Assembly (NCBI RefSeq): GCF_010894455.1 | Contig: NZ_JAAIXY010000027.1 | Coordinates: 1 to 64,000 of the forward strand | Direction: 5' to 3' | Source: Myxococcus eversor | GTDB taxonomy: Bacteria > Myxococcota > Myxococcia > Myxococcales > Myxococcaceae | DNA length: 64,000 bases | Part shown: positions 7,610 to 18,622 of the stretch, in pieces | How positions within the stretch are numbered: the first letter of the stretch is position 1 | Layout: each line of letters starts with the position of its first letter | Program-made: the position numbers and the translations under genes | Notes under the pieces: generated by a model | Database searches by the model: none | Told to the model about the DNA's origin: nothing | The model's input: only the letters and a program-made list of their open reading frames with translations

Positions 7610-9266
7610 CGGGGACCTCGGCCTTCTTCGGGTCGACGTAGAAGTGGGGCTCCTCGGGGAAGGTGACCTGCGGGCCCACGAAGTTGTGCGTCGGCGGAGG
7701 CGACTCGCTCACCCACTCGTAGCCCTTGCTGCGCCACGGGTTCTTGCCGGAGGCCTCGCCGAACACCAGCGCGTACGTCAGGTAGAACGCGATGATGAGG
7801 AAGCCGAAGGCGAGCAGCGACGCGCCCGCGGTGGAGGCCACGTTCAGGGCCTGGAACCGCTCCGGGTAGTCATAGTACCGGCGCGGCATGCCGTTGTTGC
7901 CCACCAGGAACTGGGGGATGAACGTCGCGTTGAAGCCCAGGATGATGAGCGCCGCGGACACCAGGCCCCATCCCTCGTGGTACGTCTTCCCGAACATCTT
8001 CGGGAACCAGTAGTGGAGGGAGGCCAGGAAGGCCATGATGGTCGCTCCCACCATGATGAAGTGGAAGTGCGCGACGACGAAGTAGGTGTCGTGCCACGGG
8101 ACGTCCAGCGACACCGTGCCCAGCGCGATTCCCGTCATGCCACCGAACACGGTGAAGAACAGGAAGCCGCAGAAGTAGGCGAAGGGCGTCGAGAACTCGA
8201 CGGCGCCCTTGTAGACGGTGCCCACCCAGTTGAAGACCTTGATGGCGGTGAACACACCCACCAGCATGGTCAGCACACCGAACACGCCCGCGTCGAAGGT
8301 CGACTGACCGGACACGAACATGTGGTGGCCCCAGGCGAAGAAGCCCACGAAGGCGATGCCGAGGCTGGAGTACGCCACCGCGCGGTAGCCGAAGATGTTC
8401 TTGCGGCTGTACGTGCTGACGACCTCGCTCATCACACCGAACGCCGGCAGCACCATGATGTACACGGCCGGGTGGCTGTAGAACCAGAACAGGTGCTGGA
8501 AGAGCACCGGGTCGCCGCCGCGCGCCGGGTCGAACATGCCGAAGCTGAACAGGTTCTCCACCGCCACCAGCACCGTCAACAGACCGATGACCGGAGTCGC
8601 GAGCACCTGGATGCAGCTGGTCGCGTAGATGGCCCAGACGAACAGGGGCATCTTGAACCAGGTGATGCCAGGCGCGCGCATCGTGTGGCAGGTGACGATG
8701 AAGTTGATGCCCGTCGCGATGGAGCTGAAGCCGATGATGAACGCGCCGAACATCACCGGCGCCACCGTCGTCGTCGTGTGCGTGCTGTACGGGGTGTAGA
8801 AGGTCCAGCCCGTGTCCAGCCCGCCGTTGAGCATGCCCCAGAGCATGAACACGGCGCCCGTCAGGTAGATGTAGAACGAGGCGAGGTTCAGCCGGGGGAA
8901 GGCCACGTCCTTGGCGCCCAGCATCAGCGGCAACATGAAGTTGCCGAAGACGGCCGGAATCGCCGGAATCATGAACAGGAAGATCATCACCAGGCCATGG
9001 AGCGTGAACGTACGGTTGTACGTCATCGCGTCCATGATGGTCGGACCCGGCGTCAGCAGCTCCACCCGGAGGAGCAGCGCGAAGATGCCGCCCACGAGGA
9101 AGAACAGCAGGATGAAGAACAGGAACATCACGCCGATGCGCTTGTGGTCCACCGTCAAGAGCCAGCTCTTGATGGTGGTGCCGTCCACCAGATAGCTGGG
9201 GTGGTGGTCGTGGTGCTCGTCGTGCGGGGCGGCCCCCGCCGTATCGAGGCTACTGGATGGGGTCAT
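7599..9266 (-). CDS. coxA: Cytochrome c oxidase subunit I, A2-type
   Basis: This is the catalytic subunit that reduces oxygen to water and pumps protons. Visible ligands are His90 (low-spin heme), His265 with Tyr269 (CuB and its cross-linked Tyr), His314-His315 (CuB), and His400 and His402 (high-spin and low-spin heme). Helix VI reads YSHPAVY instead of the GHPEVY form. It therefore lacks the D-channel Glu and has the Tyr-Ser pair that defines the A2 class, as in the Rhodothermus marinus caa3 oxidase. At 555 residues it has normal length with twelve helices. It overlaps coxB by 17 bases and coxC by 11. Confidence 0.97.
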   Translation of the reverse strand: MTPSSSLDTAGAAPHDEHHDHHPSYLVDGTTIKSWLLTVDHKRIGVMFLFFILLFFLVGGIFALLLRVELLTPGPTIMDAMTYNRTFTLHGLVMIFLFMIPAIPAVFGNFMLPLMLGAKDVAFPRLNLASFYIYLTGAVFMLWGMLNGGLDTGWTFYTPYSTHTTTTVAPVMFGAFIIGFSSIATGINFIVTCHTMRAPGITWFKMPLFVWAIYATSCIQVLATPVIGLLTVLVAVENLFSFGMFDPARGGDPVLFQHLFWFYSHPAVYIMVLPAFGVMSEVVSTYSRKNIFGYRAVAYSSLGIAFVGFFAWGHHMFVSGQSTFDAGVFGVLTMLVGVFTAIKVFNWVGTVYKGAVEFSTPFAYFCGFLFFTVFGGMTGIALGTVSLDVPWHDTYFVVAHFHFIMVGATIMAFLASLHYWFPKMFGKTYHEGWGLVSAALIILGFNATFIPQFLVGNNGMPRRYYDYPERFQALNVASTAGASLLAFGFLIIAFYLTYALVFGEASGKNPWRSKGYEWVSESPPPTHNFVGPQVTFPEEPHFYVDPKKAEVPDAV

Positions 9267-10296
9267 AGGCGGGTCCCTCGGAGGCGCCCTCGCGGACGTT
9301 CGGAGTGCGAAGCGACTTGATGTACTCGACGATGGCGGCCGTCTCGGGGCCCTGCAGCTTGCCCTGATACGTCGGCATCACATTCTGGTAGCCCGACACC
9401 AGGTGGGCTCCAGGGTCCATCATCGACTGGGTGATGTAGGCCTCGTCCACGCGGATGGTCTGACCGTCATCCAGCTTCTCCACGCGGTCATACATGCCAA
9501 CGAAGGTGGGGCCGATGTGCGCCGAGCCATCCACCGAGTGGCACTTCAGGCAGCCCTGCGTACCGGCCAGCACCTGGCCCTGGTCCACCATGCGCGCCAC
9601 CGGCGGCACCAGCGAGGTGTCCGCGAGCGCGTCCTGGCGGTCCTGCAGCCGGCCGCGGCGCTGGTCCTTGATCCACACGTCGTACTCCTCCTGGGGGAGG
9701 ACCACGACCTCCGCGAGCATCTTCGAGTGCGACAGGCCGCAGTACTCGGTGCAGAGCACCTGGTACGTGCCGGGCTTGGTCGCCTCGAACCAGATCTGCG
9801 TGTAGCGACCCGGCAGCGCATCCATCTTGATGCGGAAGGCCGGCACGTAGAACGAGTGCAGCACGTCCCGGGAAGTGATGAGCAGACGGACCGGGCGGTT
9901 GGCCGGGACGTGAAGGACGTTCACGCCGTTAGGACCTTCCGGGTACGCGAACTTCCACATCCACTGCTTGCCCATGACGTAGACGTCCATCGCGTCCTTG
10001 GGCGGCGTGGTGACCCAGGTGAAGTCCCTGAAGCCGATACCGAACCAGGCCAGGAAGAACACCAGCGGCACGGAGACGAAGAGGAACTCCGTCTTCAGCG
10101 TGGGGACGACGTACTCGGTTGCCTGGTCGGGAATCCGCCGGCGGTACCGGAAGAACATGAACAGCGCCGCGAGGCCAACGCCAGCCGACATCACCATCGT
10201 CGTTCCCACGACGAAGTGGTGCAGCAGGTCGACCCGTTCCGCGAACGTGGACGCGCTCTCCGGGAGGAACAGAAGGTTGTTGAGAAGCTCGCTCAT
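9250..10296 (-). CDS. coxB: Cytochrome c oxidase subunit II fused to cytochrome c (caa3)
   Basis: Two N-terminal helices (~29-50 and 70-89) anchor a periplasmic cupredoxin domain whose CuA ligands are all visible: His147, Cys182, Glu184, Cys186, His190 and Met193. A C-terminal cytochrome c domain follows with the heme motif CLKCH (249-253) and a distal Met in the YQNVMPTY loop. The fusion is what makes the enzyme caa3. Electrons enter at the heme, pass to CuA and then to subunit I. No cleavable signal peptide is obvious. The ATG overlaps the sco stop as ATGA. Confidence 0.96.
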   Translation of the reverse strand: MSELLNNLLFLPESASTFAERVDLLHHFVVGTTMVMSAGVGLAALFMFFRYRRRIPDQATEYVVPTLKTEFLFVSVPLVFFLAWFGIGFRDFTWVTTPPKDAMDVYVMGKQWMWKFAYPEGPNGVNVLHVPANRPVRLLITSRDVLHSFYVPAFRIKMDALPGRYTQIWFEATKPGTYQVLCTEYCGLSHSKMLAEVVVLPQEEYDVWIKDQRRGRLQDRQDALADTSLVPPVARMVDQGQVLAGTQGCLKCHSVDGSAHIGPTFVGMYDRVEKLDDGQTIRVDEAYITQSMMDPGAHLVSGYQNVMPTYQGKLQGPETAAIVEYIKSLRTPNVREGASEGPAYDPIQ

Positions 10297-11174
10297 GCCG
10301 CCGCGCCTTTCTTCAGCTCGCGCCTCCAGAAATAGATCAGCATCGTCGCCAGGGCGAGGAAGACAGCCATGCCGCCCAGGCGGATGAACCCGAAGATGTA
10401 GAAGCCGTACCGCCGGGTCGCGGTGTCGTACTTGAAGCAGGACATCACCACGCGGTCGAGGCTGGTACCCACGCGGCCACCTGCCGCCTCCAGCAACGCC
10501 AGCTTCGTGTCCTTGGCGGGGAAGTCCGTCCCGTACAGATACCGGGAGATGCTCCCCTCCGGCGTGAGCACCATCACCACCGCGGGGTGGGCGTACTGCC
10601 TGGTGCTCGCGTCATACGTGTACTTGAAGCCCACCGCGTCCGCGAGACGGTGGATCTGCTCGTCGGTGCCCGTGAGGAAGTGCCAGGGCGCGCTCTCCGG
10701 CTTCCCCATGGACTGAAGGTGTTTGCGCCGGCGCTCGTTGCTCATCGCCGGGGTGTCTTCCGGGTCCACGCTGACCGTGACGGCCTCGTAGTCCTGGCCC
10801 AGTTCCAGCCCCAGCTCCCGCATGGTCTTCACCTGGGCGTTGAGCACCAGGTTACAGAGCATGGGGCAGTTGTAATACACGAGCGTCAGCAGGGTGGGAC
10901 GTGTCTTGGGCAACACCGAGCCCAGCGTCACTTCCTGCCCGCTCCCGTCGATGAAGCGGGTCTGCAGGGGCACCGGTTCACCCAGGTGCTCCTCCACGTC
11001 CACACCCTTGAGCTGGGGGGGCGCATCCGACTGTGCTTCGACGATGGCGCGGGGCGTCTTGCCCCCGCCCGGCATCGCTGAGGCCGGGAGCGCCGTGGCC
11101 AGGAGCAGCGCCATGGCGGCGAGCATCCCCCGGCGCGGGGCACACGGGGAGATGTAGGAGAGGATGGACATCAT
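10293..11174 (-). CDS. SCO1/SenC copper chaperone for oxidase assembly
   Basis: SCO proteins deliver copper to the CuA site of oxidase subunit II. The thioredoxin-like fold is recognisable, with the copper-binding CPMLC motif (in VYYNCPMLCNLVL) and the distal His in RQYAHPAVVMVL. A hydrophobic signal region (MLAAMALLLATALPASA) precedes it and a C-terminal helix (GGMAVFLALATMLIYFW) may anchor it. Start codons at 11174 and 11171 are both possible; the internal Met at 11126 would give a cleaner signal peptide. Its position directly before coxB fits its job. Confidence 0.92.
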   Translation of the reverse strand: MMSILSYISPCAPRRGMLAAMALLLATALPASAMPGGGKTPRAIVEAQSDAPPQLKGVDVEEHLGEPVPLQTRFIDGSGQEVTLGSVLPKTRPTLLTLVYYNCPMLCNLVLNAQVKTMRELGLELGQDYEAVTVSVDPEDTPAMSNERRRKHLQSMGKPESAPWHFLTGTDEQIHRLADAVGFKYTYDASTRQYAHPAVVMVLTPEGSISRYLYGTDFPAKDTKLALLEAAGGRVGTSLDRVVMSCFKYDTATRRYGFYIFGFIRLGGMAVFLALATMLIYFWRRELKKGAAA

Positions 11175-11209
11175 CGCGGGCGGCTCTTACGCGAGGCAGG
11201 GGACGGAAG

Positions 11210-11671
11210 CTACTGCTGAGGAGCCGGAGCGGGCTCCGGCGCCTGCTGCGGGGCGGGAGCGGGGGGAGGCGGGGGCGGGTTGCGGCTCTTGGAGATGACC
11301 GACTTCATCGCCTCGTCGAGGTTGGGGTGCGCCTTGACGCCCGGCTGGTCACCCCAGCCCGCCTGCAGGGCCTGCTGCTGGCCGCCAATCTTCTCCTCGG
11401 CGTGCCAGTCCTGCTCGAACAGGCGCTGGTTGACGATGCCCACCTCGTACTGCCCCATGGCCGCCGGCCGCGGAGGAGGACCGTCCGGCTGGGCCTCCTT
11501 CATGGTCCGCACCTGGATGGCGTAGGCCCAGACGATTCCCACCGCGAAGATGACGAGCGAGCCGGCGCCAATGCCGATGATCTTGCTCATCACGATGTGG
11601 TCTTCCTCGGCGGCCACACCGTGGGCGCCGACGATGACACGCGACTCGAGCTCAACCTGGGTCTTCTTCAT
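11210..11671 (-). CDS. Small membrane-anchored protein of the act-cox operon
   Basis: This 153-residue protein has one N-terminal transmembrane helix (IIGIGAGSLVIFAVGIVWAYAI, ~30-51) and a hydrophilic outer part ending in a Pro/Ala/Gln-rich tail. The conserved-looking core (EVGIVNQRLFEQDWHAE, then NLDEAMKSVI) has no redox ligand. Its start overlaps the actF stop as ATGA, so it belongs to the operon. It may correspond to the small extra subunit (ActG-like) found in some alternative complex III enzymes, or it may bridge the complex and the oxidase. Neither is shown by the sequence. Confidence 0.7.
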   Translation of the reverse strand: MKKTQVELESRVIVGAHGVAAEEDHIVMSKIIGIGAGSLVIFAVGIVWAYAIQVRTMKEAQPDGPPPRPAAMGQYEVGIVNQRLFEQDWHAEEKIGGQQQALQAGWGDQPGVKAHPNLDEAMKSVISKSRNPPPPPPAPAPQQAPEPAPAPQQ

Positions 11672-12906
11672 GGCTGCACGTACCTCAGGGACTCAGCGAT
11701 GTACGGGTCCTTCACCGGCATCGTGTAGTTGCCGCGAGCGTTCTTGAGCGCGAAGCCCACCGCGATGCCGCCCACGCCAATGAACGAGGACAGCAGCGTC
11801 ACGAGCGACAGCACGTCGAAGCTCGGGCCCTGGTTGCCCGTCAGCGCCGGCCAGATGAGCCAGTACATGTCCACCGCGTGGATGACCAGCAGGTAGACGG
11901 CCACCACCGACAGCCGGCGGGGGTGCAGCTTCAGATTCCGTGACAGGAGCACGAAGAACGGCAGCACGAAGTGGCCGAAGAACAGGGCGATGGACAGCGG
12001 CTTCCACGCGCCGAAGATGCGCAGGCCGTACCAGGGCGCCTCTTCCGGGATGTTGGCGATCCACACCAGCATGAACTGGGAGAAGGCGATGTAGGCCCAG
12101 AACGCCGTGAAGGCCAGCATCAGCTTGCCCAGGTTGTGGAAGTGGGCCGTCGTCACCACGTTGCCGTAGAGGTCCTTGCCCCGCGCCAGGGTGGTGACGA
12201 TGGTGAGGACGCAGAAGGCCGACAGGAAGCTGCCCGCGAAGTAGTAGACGCCGAACATGGTGGACTGCCACAGCGGCGTGAGGCTCATCAGCCAGTCGAA
12301 GGACGCGAAGGTGATGGTCAGCGCCAGGAAGGGCAGGATGCCGGGGGCGAAGCGGCGCATGCGCACCGTGAGGTCCAGCCCGCCTTCGGTGTCCTGCTTC
12401 AGGCTCAGCCCGCGCAGCTTCCAGGAGGCGAAGATCCACACCGAGAAGTAGATGACGTGGCGGAAGAGCGTGAACGGCCAGTTCAGGTAGCCGTGCTCCT
12501 TGTGCGACAGGTGCTCGGACTCCAGGCCGGTGATGCCGGCGCGCAGCGGCGAGCCCGGCCACCAGGGGTACAGATACCCCGCCATCAGAATCAGGGGGAT
12601 GATGAGCAGCAGGAAGATGGGGATGACGGACGAGCCCGTCTCCATCGTGCGGCGCAGGACGATGAGCCACTTGGCCTTCGCCGTGTGGAAGATGGCCACC
12701 ATGATGGTGAAGGCCACGCTGATGCCCACCCAGTACGCGAAGGCGAGCAGGTAGCTGTGCGCGGCCGCGCCCTTGGCGTTGGTGAGGAAGAAGACGGCCA
12801 GGGTGACCAGGATGCCCAGGGCGCCCGCGCCGAACGCTGGAATCATCAGCTTCGGCGTGCCGGTGTAGCGCTCGAGGTGAGCTGGGGCTTCGGCTGCGGG
12901 GGTCAT
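11668..12906 (-). CDS. actF: Alternative complex III quinol-binding membrane subunit ActF
   Basis: The protein (412 residues, about ten hydrophobic helices) matches the ActF/NrfD-like membrane subunit of alternative complex III in size, topology and position. Typical stretches are YLYPWWPGSPLRAG after helix 4 and FAAYIAFSQFMLVW-like sequence in the middle (here FWAYIAFSQFMLVWIANIPEE). ActF is a paralogue of ActC, and the pair forms the membrane core that oxidises menaquinol. The gene has ATGA overlaps on both sides. Confidence 0.9.
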   Translation of the reverse strand: MTPAAEAPAHLERYTGTPKLMIPAFGAGALGILVTLAVFFLTNAKGAAAHSYLLAFAYWVGISVAFTIMVAIFHTAKAKWLIVLRRTMETGSSVIPIFLLLIIPLILMAGYLYPWWPGSPLRAGITGLESEHLSHKEHGYLNWPFTLFRHVIYFSVWIFASWKLRGLSLKQDTEGGLDLTVRMRRFAPGILPFLALTITFASFDWLMSLTPLWQSTMFGVYYFAGSFLSAFCVLTIVTTLARGKDLYGNVVTTAHFHNLGKLMLAFTAFWAYIAFSQFMLVWIANIPEEAPWYGLRIFGAWKPLSIALFFGHFVLPFFVLLSRNLKLHPRRLSVVAVYLLVIHAVDMYWLIWPALTGNQGPSFDVLSLVTLLSSFIGVGGIAVGFALKNARGNYTMPVKDPYIAESLRYVQP

Positions 12907-13496
12907 CGGTTCTCCTGCGGGACGGGCTGCTGTCCGCCCGTACGGGTGTTGCGAGCTTCCTGGAGGGCACGGACGTAGGCGACCACGGCCCAGCGCTCAC
13001 GCACGTCCAGCTCACCGGAGAAGGACGGCATCACGCCGTAGCCCTCGTTGATGGCCGTGTAGAAGTGGCCCGCGGCCTTGCTCTCCAGCTCCAGCAGGGA
13101 CGGCGGCAGGCGCAGGGCCATGTTCTCCGCGACCACGCTGTTGCCGTCGCCGAGCACGCCGTGGCACTGCGAGCAGACGATGTTGTACTTCTTCTGGCCC
13201 AGCGTCAGCAGGGCCTGGTCCACCGTCACGGGGATGGTGGCCACGGGCTGACCGTTGGCGCGGCCGCTGAGGGCCGTCTGCCGGGCGGTGGGGTCCTTGA
13301 GCTCCGGCAGGCTGGCGAAGCGCTCGCGGGGCACCGTTCCAGCCGGGGGCGTGCGCATGGCACGACCGTCCGCCCAGAAGTCAGAGGCCTCGTAGTACTC
13401 GTACTTGGCCTGGTGCTCCATGCGCTGGAGGAACTCCGAGGGGACGTCGCAGCCCGACAGGGCGACGAGTCCGGCGGCGGGGATGAGCCACCTCAT
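12903..13496 (-). CDS. actE: Alternative complex III monoheme cytochrome c ActE (lipoprotein)
   Basis: The 197-residue protein starts with a lipoprotein signal (MRWLIPAAGLVALSGC, lipid-carrying Cys16) and has one heme c motif, CSQCH, in KKYNIVCSQCHGVLGDG. A distal Met is available in YGVMPSF. ActE is the mobile-domain heme subunit thought to pass electrons from ActA to the terminal oxidase. It overlaps the actD stop and the actF start as ATGA. Confidence 0.92.
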   Translation of the reverse strand: MRWLIPAAGLVALSGCDVPSEFLQRMEHQAKYEYYEASDFWADGRAMRTPPAGTVPRERFASLPELKDPTARQTALSGRANGQPVATIPVTVDQALLTLGQKKYNIVCSQCHGVLGDGNSVVAENMALRLPPSLLELESKAAGHFYTAINEGYGVMPSFSGELDVRERWAVVAYVRALQEARNTRTGGQQPVPQENR

Positions 13497-14038
13497 TCCT
13501 TCTCTCCCGTGACGACGGTCACCTGGGTGGCACCCAGGGCCTTGAGCTGGTCAATGACGGCCGCCGCGTCCTGGCCCGTCGCATGCGGCACGCTCAGCCA
13601 GTAGCCGTGCGTGGACGCGGTGCGGAAGGCATCGGACTCGAAGACGGGGTGGTACGGCTGCGGCAGCCGGCTCAGTCCCAACAGGCCGAAGAAGATGCCG
13701 AACGCGGCGAACAGCACGCTCAGCTCGAATGTAATCGGCACCCACGCGGGCAGGGACAGGAGCGGACGACCACCGATGTTCAGCGGGTAGTCGTACGTGT
13801 TCATCCAGGTCTGCATCGCGAGCGCCGTCGTCAGGCCGGTGAGCCCACCGCACAGCGCGATGAAGGGGACCTTCGAGGGGGGCAGGCCCAGGGCCTCCGA
13901 GCCGCCATGCAGCGGGTACGGAGAGTAGGTGTCCATCCCCTGGAAGCCCTTCTCCCGCATCTGACGGGTGGCATCCACGAGGACATCTGGCGTCTCGAAC
14001 TCGGCCAGCACCCAGGAATCGAGGACAGTGGCTTCCAT
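13493..14038 (-). CDS. actD: Alternative complex III subunit ActD (DUF3341)
   Basis: This 181-residue protein has the DUF3341/ActD pattern: an N-terminal cytoplasmic part beginning VLAEFETPDVLVDATRQMREKG and YSPYPLHG, then two transmembrane helices (FIALCGGLTGLTTALAMQTW and ELSVLFAAFGIFFGLLGL), and a C-terminal domain. It is a structural subunit without cofactors. It lies four bases after actC and overlaps actE. Confidence 0.93.
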   Translation of the reverse strand: MEATVLDSWVLAEFETPDVLVDATRQMREKGFQGMDTYSPYPLHGGSEALGLPPSKVPFIALCGGLTGLTTALAMQTWMNTYDYPLNIGGRPLLSLPAWVPITFELSVLFAAFGIFFGLLGLSRLPQPYHPVFESDAFRTASTHGYWLSVPHATGQDAAAVIDQLKALGATQVTVVTGEKE

Positions 14039-14042
14039 GACT

Positions 14043-15446
<1,404 letters not shown>

Positions 15447-15448
15447 GA

Positions 15449-18400
15449 TTAGTGGCTCCCTTCGTTCGTCGCGGCCTTGGCCGGCTCGAGGGCGGAATTC
15501 GGGTTGCGCACGCGGATGAGGTGCGAGGTGCGCGGACGCGTGCCCAGCTCGTGCAGGAGCTTGTAGGCGCGGACATCCTCGGAGAGCTGGCTGACGAGCT
15601 GGTTCTCGTCGTTGAGCGAGCCGAAGACGATGGCCTGCGCGGCGCACGTCTGCTGGCACGCCGTCTTGAGGTCCGCTTCCTTGATGAGGTGCTTGTGGAC
15701 GCGCGCGTCGATGCGGGCGCGCTCGATGCGCTGCACGCAGTACGTGCACTTCTCCATGACGCCGCGGTTGCGCACCGTGACGTCCGGGTTCATCAGCATC
15801 TTCTCGGTGGCCGTCTTGCCCGCGGTGTAGTGCAGGTAGTTGAAGCGGCGGACCTTGTACGGGCAGTTGTTGGAGCAGTACCGCGTGCCGACGCAGCGGT
15901 TGTACACCATGTCGTTCAGGCCCTCGTCCGAGTGCACGGTGGCGTTCACCGGGCACACGTACTCGCAGGGAGCCTTCTCGCAGTGCACACACATGACAGG
16001 CTGCATGACCATCTTCGGGTCGTTCTCGGGACCCTCGAAGTACCGGTCGATGCGCAGCCAGTTCATCTCACGGCTGACGGCCACCTGCGCCTTGCCCACG
16101 ACGGGGATGTTGTTCTCCGCCTGGCAGGCCACCACGCACGCGCTGCAGCCCGTGCAGCGGGACAGGTCGATGGCCATGCCCCACTTGTAGCCCTTGGAGT
16201 AGTCGAAATCGACGAGGTTGTCCTGGATGCCCTGCTTCAGCTCGCCCTTCACGCGGTGGAGCGTGTGCTCCGTCTCCTTGGAGGGGTGCTCCAGCTCGGA
16301 GATGGGCATGTCCAGCGCGAGGGGCCGGTTCTCCATGCGCCAGTGCGTCTGGGTCAGGCTGAACTTGTAGCTGCCGCGCACCTTGGTGAGCGTGGCGCCG
16401 CCGTCGAACCAGGGGTTCTTGCTGGTGCGGATGGGGTTGACGTTGAAGCCCACGCCCTTGGCGACCTGCTCGTGCAGGCCGTTGCGGCCGTAGCCCAGCG
16501 CCACCGTCACCGTGTTGTCCGCGTGGCCGGGGACAATCCACACCGGCACCGTCAGCTTCTGGCCGTTGTAGGTCAGCTCCGCCAGGTCGCCAGGGGCGAG
16601 GCCGAGCGCCTTCGCCGTGTCCGGGCCCAGCAGGGCGGCGTTGTCCCAGACCATCTTGGTGATGGGCTCGGGCAGCTCCTGCAGCCAGGAGTTGTTGGCG
16701 AAGCGGCCGTCGTAGACCTTGTAGTCGTTGACGAAGTTCAGCTCCAGGTCACCCGAGGCCGGGGGCGTGTAGCCCGCGATGAGCGAGGCGGCGGCGCCGA
16801 AGTCCGGCGAGCCCGCGACGGCGTGGGACGCGGTGTTCTCGATGAAGCCCTGGGCCACCCAGGACTCCCAGCGGGCCTCGAAGTCGGCCGGGTTGGCCGT
16901 CTGGCCACGCCAGTAGTCGCGCAGGAGCTGGTAGGCGGGGTGGAAGGGCTCGTCCAGGAACAGCGCGAAGAACTCCACCTCCGGCATCCCGTTGAAGAGC
17001 GGCTGGATGAGCGGCTGGGCGATGGAGACGGTGCCCTCCACCGAGCGGCCGTCGCCCCACGTCTCCAGCGGGTGCGCCGCGGGGACGAACCAGTCGACGT
17101 GCGCGCTGGTCTCGTCCTCGTAGAGCGACGTGTAGAGGACGTTGAGCCTGGCGCGGTTGGGGTGGTCCTTGCTCAGCACCTTGCCCAGGCCCACGTCGTC
17201 CGGCAGCGTGAAGACGGGGTTGTAGGCGGTGATGACCAGGGTGTCGACGCGGCCGGCCTCGATGTCTTCCACGAGGGCGCGGACCTGCGACATGCCCGTC
17301 GCCTCGGCGATGGGGGCCTGGATGTAGCGGACCGTCTTGTCGCCGTTGCCGAGCGCGTTGTTGATGGCGTGGGCCAGCGCGTGGACCGCGGCCGGCTGAC
17401 GCTCACCCGCGATGACCAGCGACCGACCGGGGCCGGCGGCGCGCAGGTCGGCGGAGACCGCCTGCACCCAGTTGCCCAGCTCACCGCGCAGCGGCGACTT
17501 GGCGGCGGCGGCGCCCGCGAGGGAAGCGGCGCTGCCACCGATGGCCTGGGCCACCGCGGCGGCGAGGCCGAGGACCTCCTGCGACTTCAGGCGCAGGCGG
17601 TGGTCCGCCATGCCGCCGGTGATGGAGAAGCGGGCCTCCGCCATGTAGAGGCGGTTGAGCTTGCCCTTGCGCGGGTCGCGACGGTCCGCGAACTCGCGGA
17701 TGTGGCGCAGGTTGCCCGGGCAGCTCTCCAGGAAGTCCGCGTCCAGCGACAGGACGATGTCCGCCTGGGAGAAGTCGTACAGCGCGGCCACGTGCTGCCC
17801 GCCGAACAGGGTGCGCAGCGTGTCCGCCTGCGTGTCCTGGTTGGAGGACGCGCTGTGGAAGCGCGCGTTGGGCATCTTCTTGATGATGCGGTTGCGCAGG
17901 TCGCTCGTCAGCGGCGAACCCACCGCCTCCGTGAGGAAGCGCACGCGCGAGCCGCCGTTCTCCGCGGCGGACTTGCCGACGAGGGACGCGATGGTCTCGT
18001 TGAGCACGCGCTGGGCGCGGGGCGTCTTGCCCTGGCGCAGCACGCGCGCGCGGCTCGGGTCATAGAGCGACAGCAGCCAGGCCTGCTCGAAGGTGCAGGC
18101 GGCGCCCTGGTTGACCGGGTGGTCCGGGTTGCCCTCGACCTTCACGGGGCGACCCTCGCGGGCGGTGATGAGCAGGCCGGAGGTGTGGCCGGCCAGCGTC
18201 ATCGCGGACGCGTAGTGCAGGGGGTTGCCGGGGGTCACTTCCGGCGGCGTCTTCGTGTACGGCAGCAGCTTCTCGTCCGGGGGACGGGTGCTACAGGCCG
18301 TGGCGCCGGCCAGGGCCAGCGAGGCGCCGAGCAGCTGCATGAACTCGCGGCGCACGAAGCCGGTGGGGGGCAGGTCCGCGCCCACGGGGAACTCCGGGCG

Positions 18401-18622
18401 GGACTCCTCCATGTACTCGGAGGTGCCCAGCTTCTCCTCGAGGCTGCGCCAGTACGACTGGCCGTAGCCGTGCTCGGCGGAGTTGGCGTTCGCGGCGGCG
18501 TGCTCCAGCGCCTCACCGACGGCGTCAGGCGCCGCGGCGGGCCGGTCCGAGACGACCGGGAGCGCGAAGGACGAGGATTCCTGCGACGGCGCGCCGTCGC
18601 GCTTCGTGTTCATCGGTGGCAT
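15449..18622 (-). CDS. actB: Alternative complex III Fe-S subunit ActB (molybdopterin-like/ferredoxin fusion)
   Basis: At 1057 residues this is the large fused form. A twin-arginine signal (RREFMQLLGASLALAGATAC, Arg91-Arg92, with a lipobox-like Cys110) targets it out of the cytoplasm. Residues ~115-780 resemble a molybdopterin oxidoreductase. The C-terminal domain (from ~820) carries four Cys groups for Fe-S clusters: CTGCSACVVAC; CVHCEKAPCEYVC; CVGTRYCSNNC; and CTYC plus CQQTC. In characterised complexes the first domain lacks molybdenum cofactor, and only the Fe-S clusters carry electrons to ActA. Unusually long N-terminal extension (about 90 residues) before the Tat motif. Confidence 0.95.
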   Translation of the reverse strand: MPPMNTKRDGAPSQESSSFALPVVSDRPAAAPDAVGEALEHAAANANSAEHGYGQSYWRSLEEKLGTSEYMEESRPEFPVGADLPPTGFVRREFMQLLGASLALAGATACSTRPPDEKLLPYTKTPPEVTPGNPLHYASAMTLAGHTSGLLITAREGRPVKVEGNPDHPVNQGAACTFEQAWLLSLYDPSRARVLRQGKTPRAQRVLNETIASLVGKSAAENGGSRVRFLTEAVGSPLTSDLRNRIIKKMPNARFHSASSNQDTQADTLRTLFGGQHVAALYDFSQADIVLSLDADFLESCPGNLRHIREFADRRDPRKGKLNRLYMAEARFSITGGMADHRLRLKSQEVLGLAAAVAQAIGGSAASLAGAAAAKSPLRGELGNWVQAVSADLRAAGPGRSLVIAGERQPAAVHALAHAINNALGNGDKTVRYIQAPIAEATGMSQVRALVEDIEAGRVDTLVITAYNPVFTLPDDVGLGKVLSKDHPNRARLNVLYTSLYEDETSAHVDWFVPAAHPLETWGDGRSVEGTVSIAQPLIQPLFNGMPEVEFFALFLDEPFHPAYQLLRDYWRGQTANPADFEARWESWVAQGFIENTASHAVAGSPDFGAAASLIAGYTPPASGDLELNFVNDYKVYDGRFANNSWLQELPEPITKMVWDNAALLGPDTAKALGLAPGDLAELTYNGQKLTVPVWIVPGHADNTVTVALGYGRNGLHEQVAKGVGFNVNPIRTSKNPWFDGGATLTKVRGSYKFSLTQTHWRMENRPLALDMPISELEHPSKETEHTLHRVKGELKQGIQDNLVDFDYSKGYKWGMAIDLSRCTGCSACVVACQAENNIPVVGKAQVAVSREMNWLRIDRYFEGPENDPKMVMQPVMCVHCEKAPCEYVCPVNATVHSDEGLNDMVYNRCVGTRYCSNNCPYKVRRFNYLHYTAGKTATEKMLMNPDVTVRNRGVMEKCTYCVQRIERARIDARVHKHLIKEADLKTACQQTCAAQAIVFGSLNDENQLVSQLSEDVRAYKLLHELGTRPRTSHLIRVRNPNSALEPAKAATNEGSH

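Noticed and set aside
15449..18622. Active molybdenum enzyme in ActB
   Set aside because: The fold is molybdopterin oxidoreductase-like, but its position with ActA and ActC identifies alternative complex III, where this domain is known to lack the cofactor.
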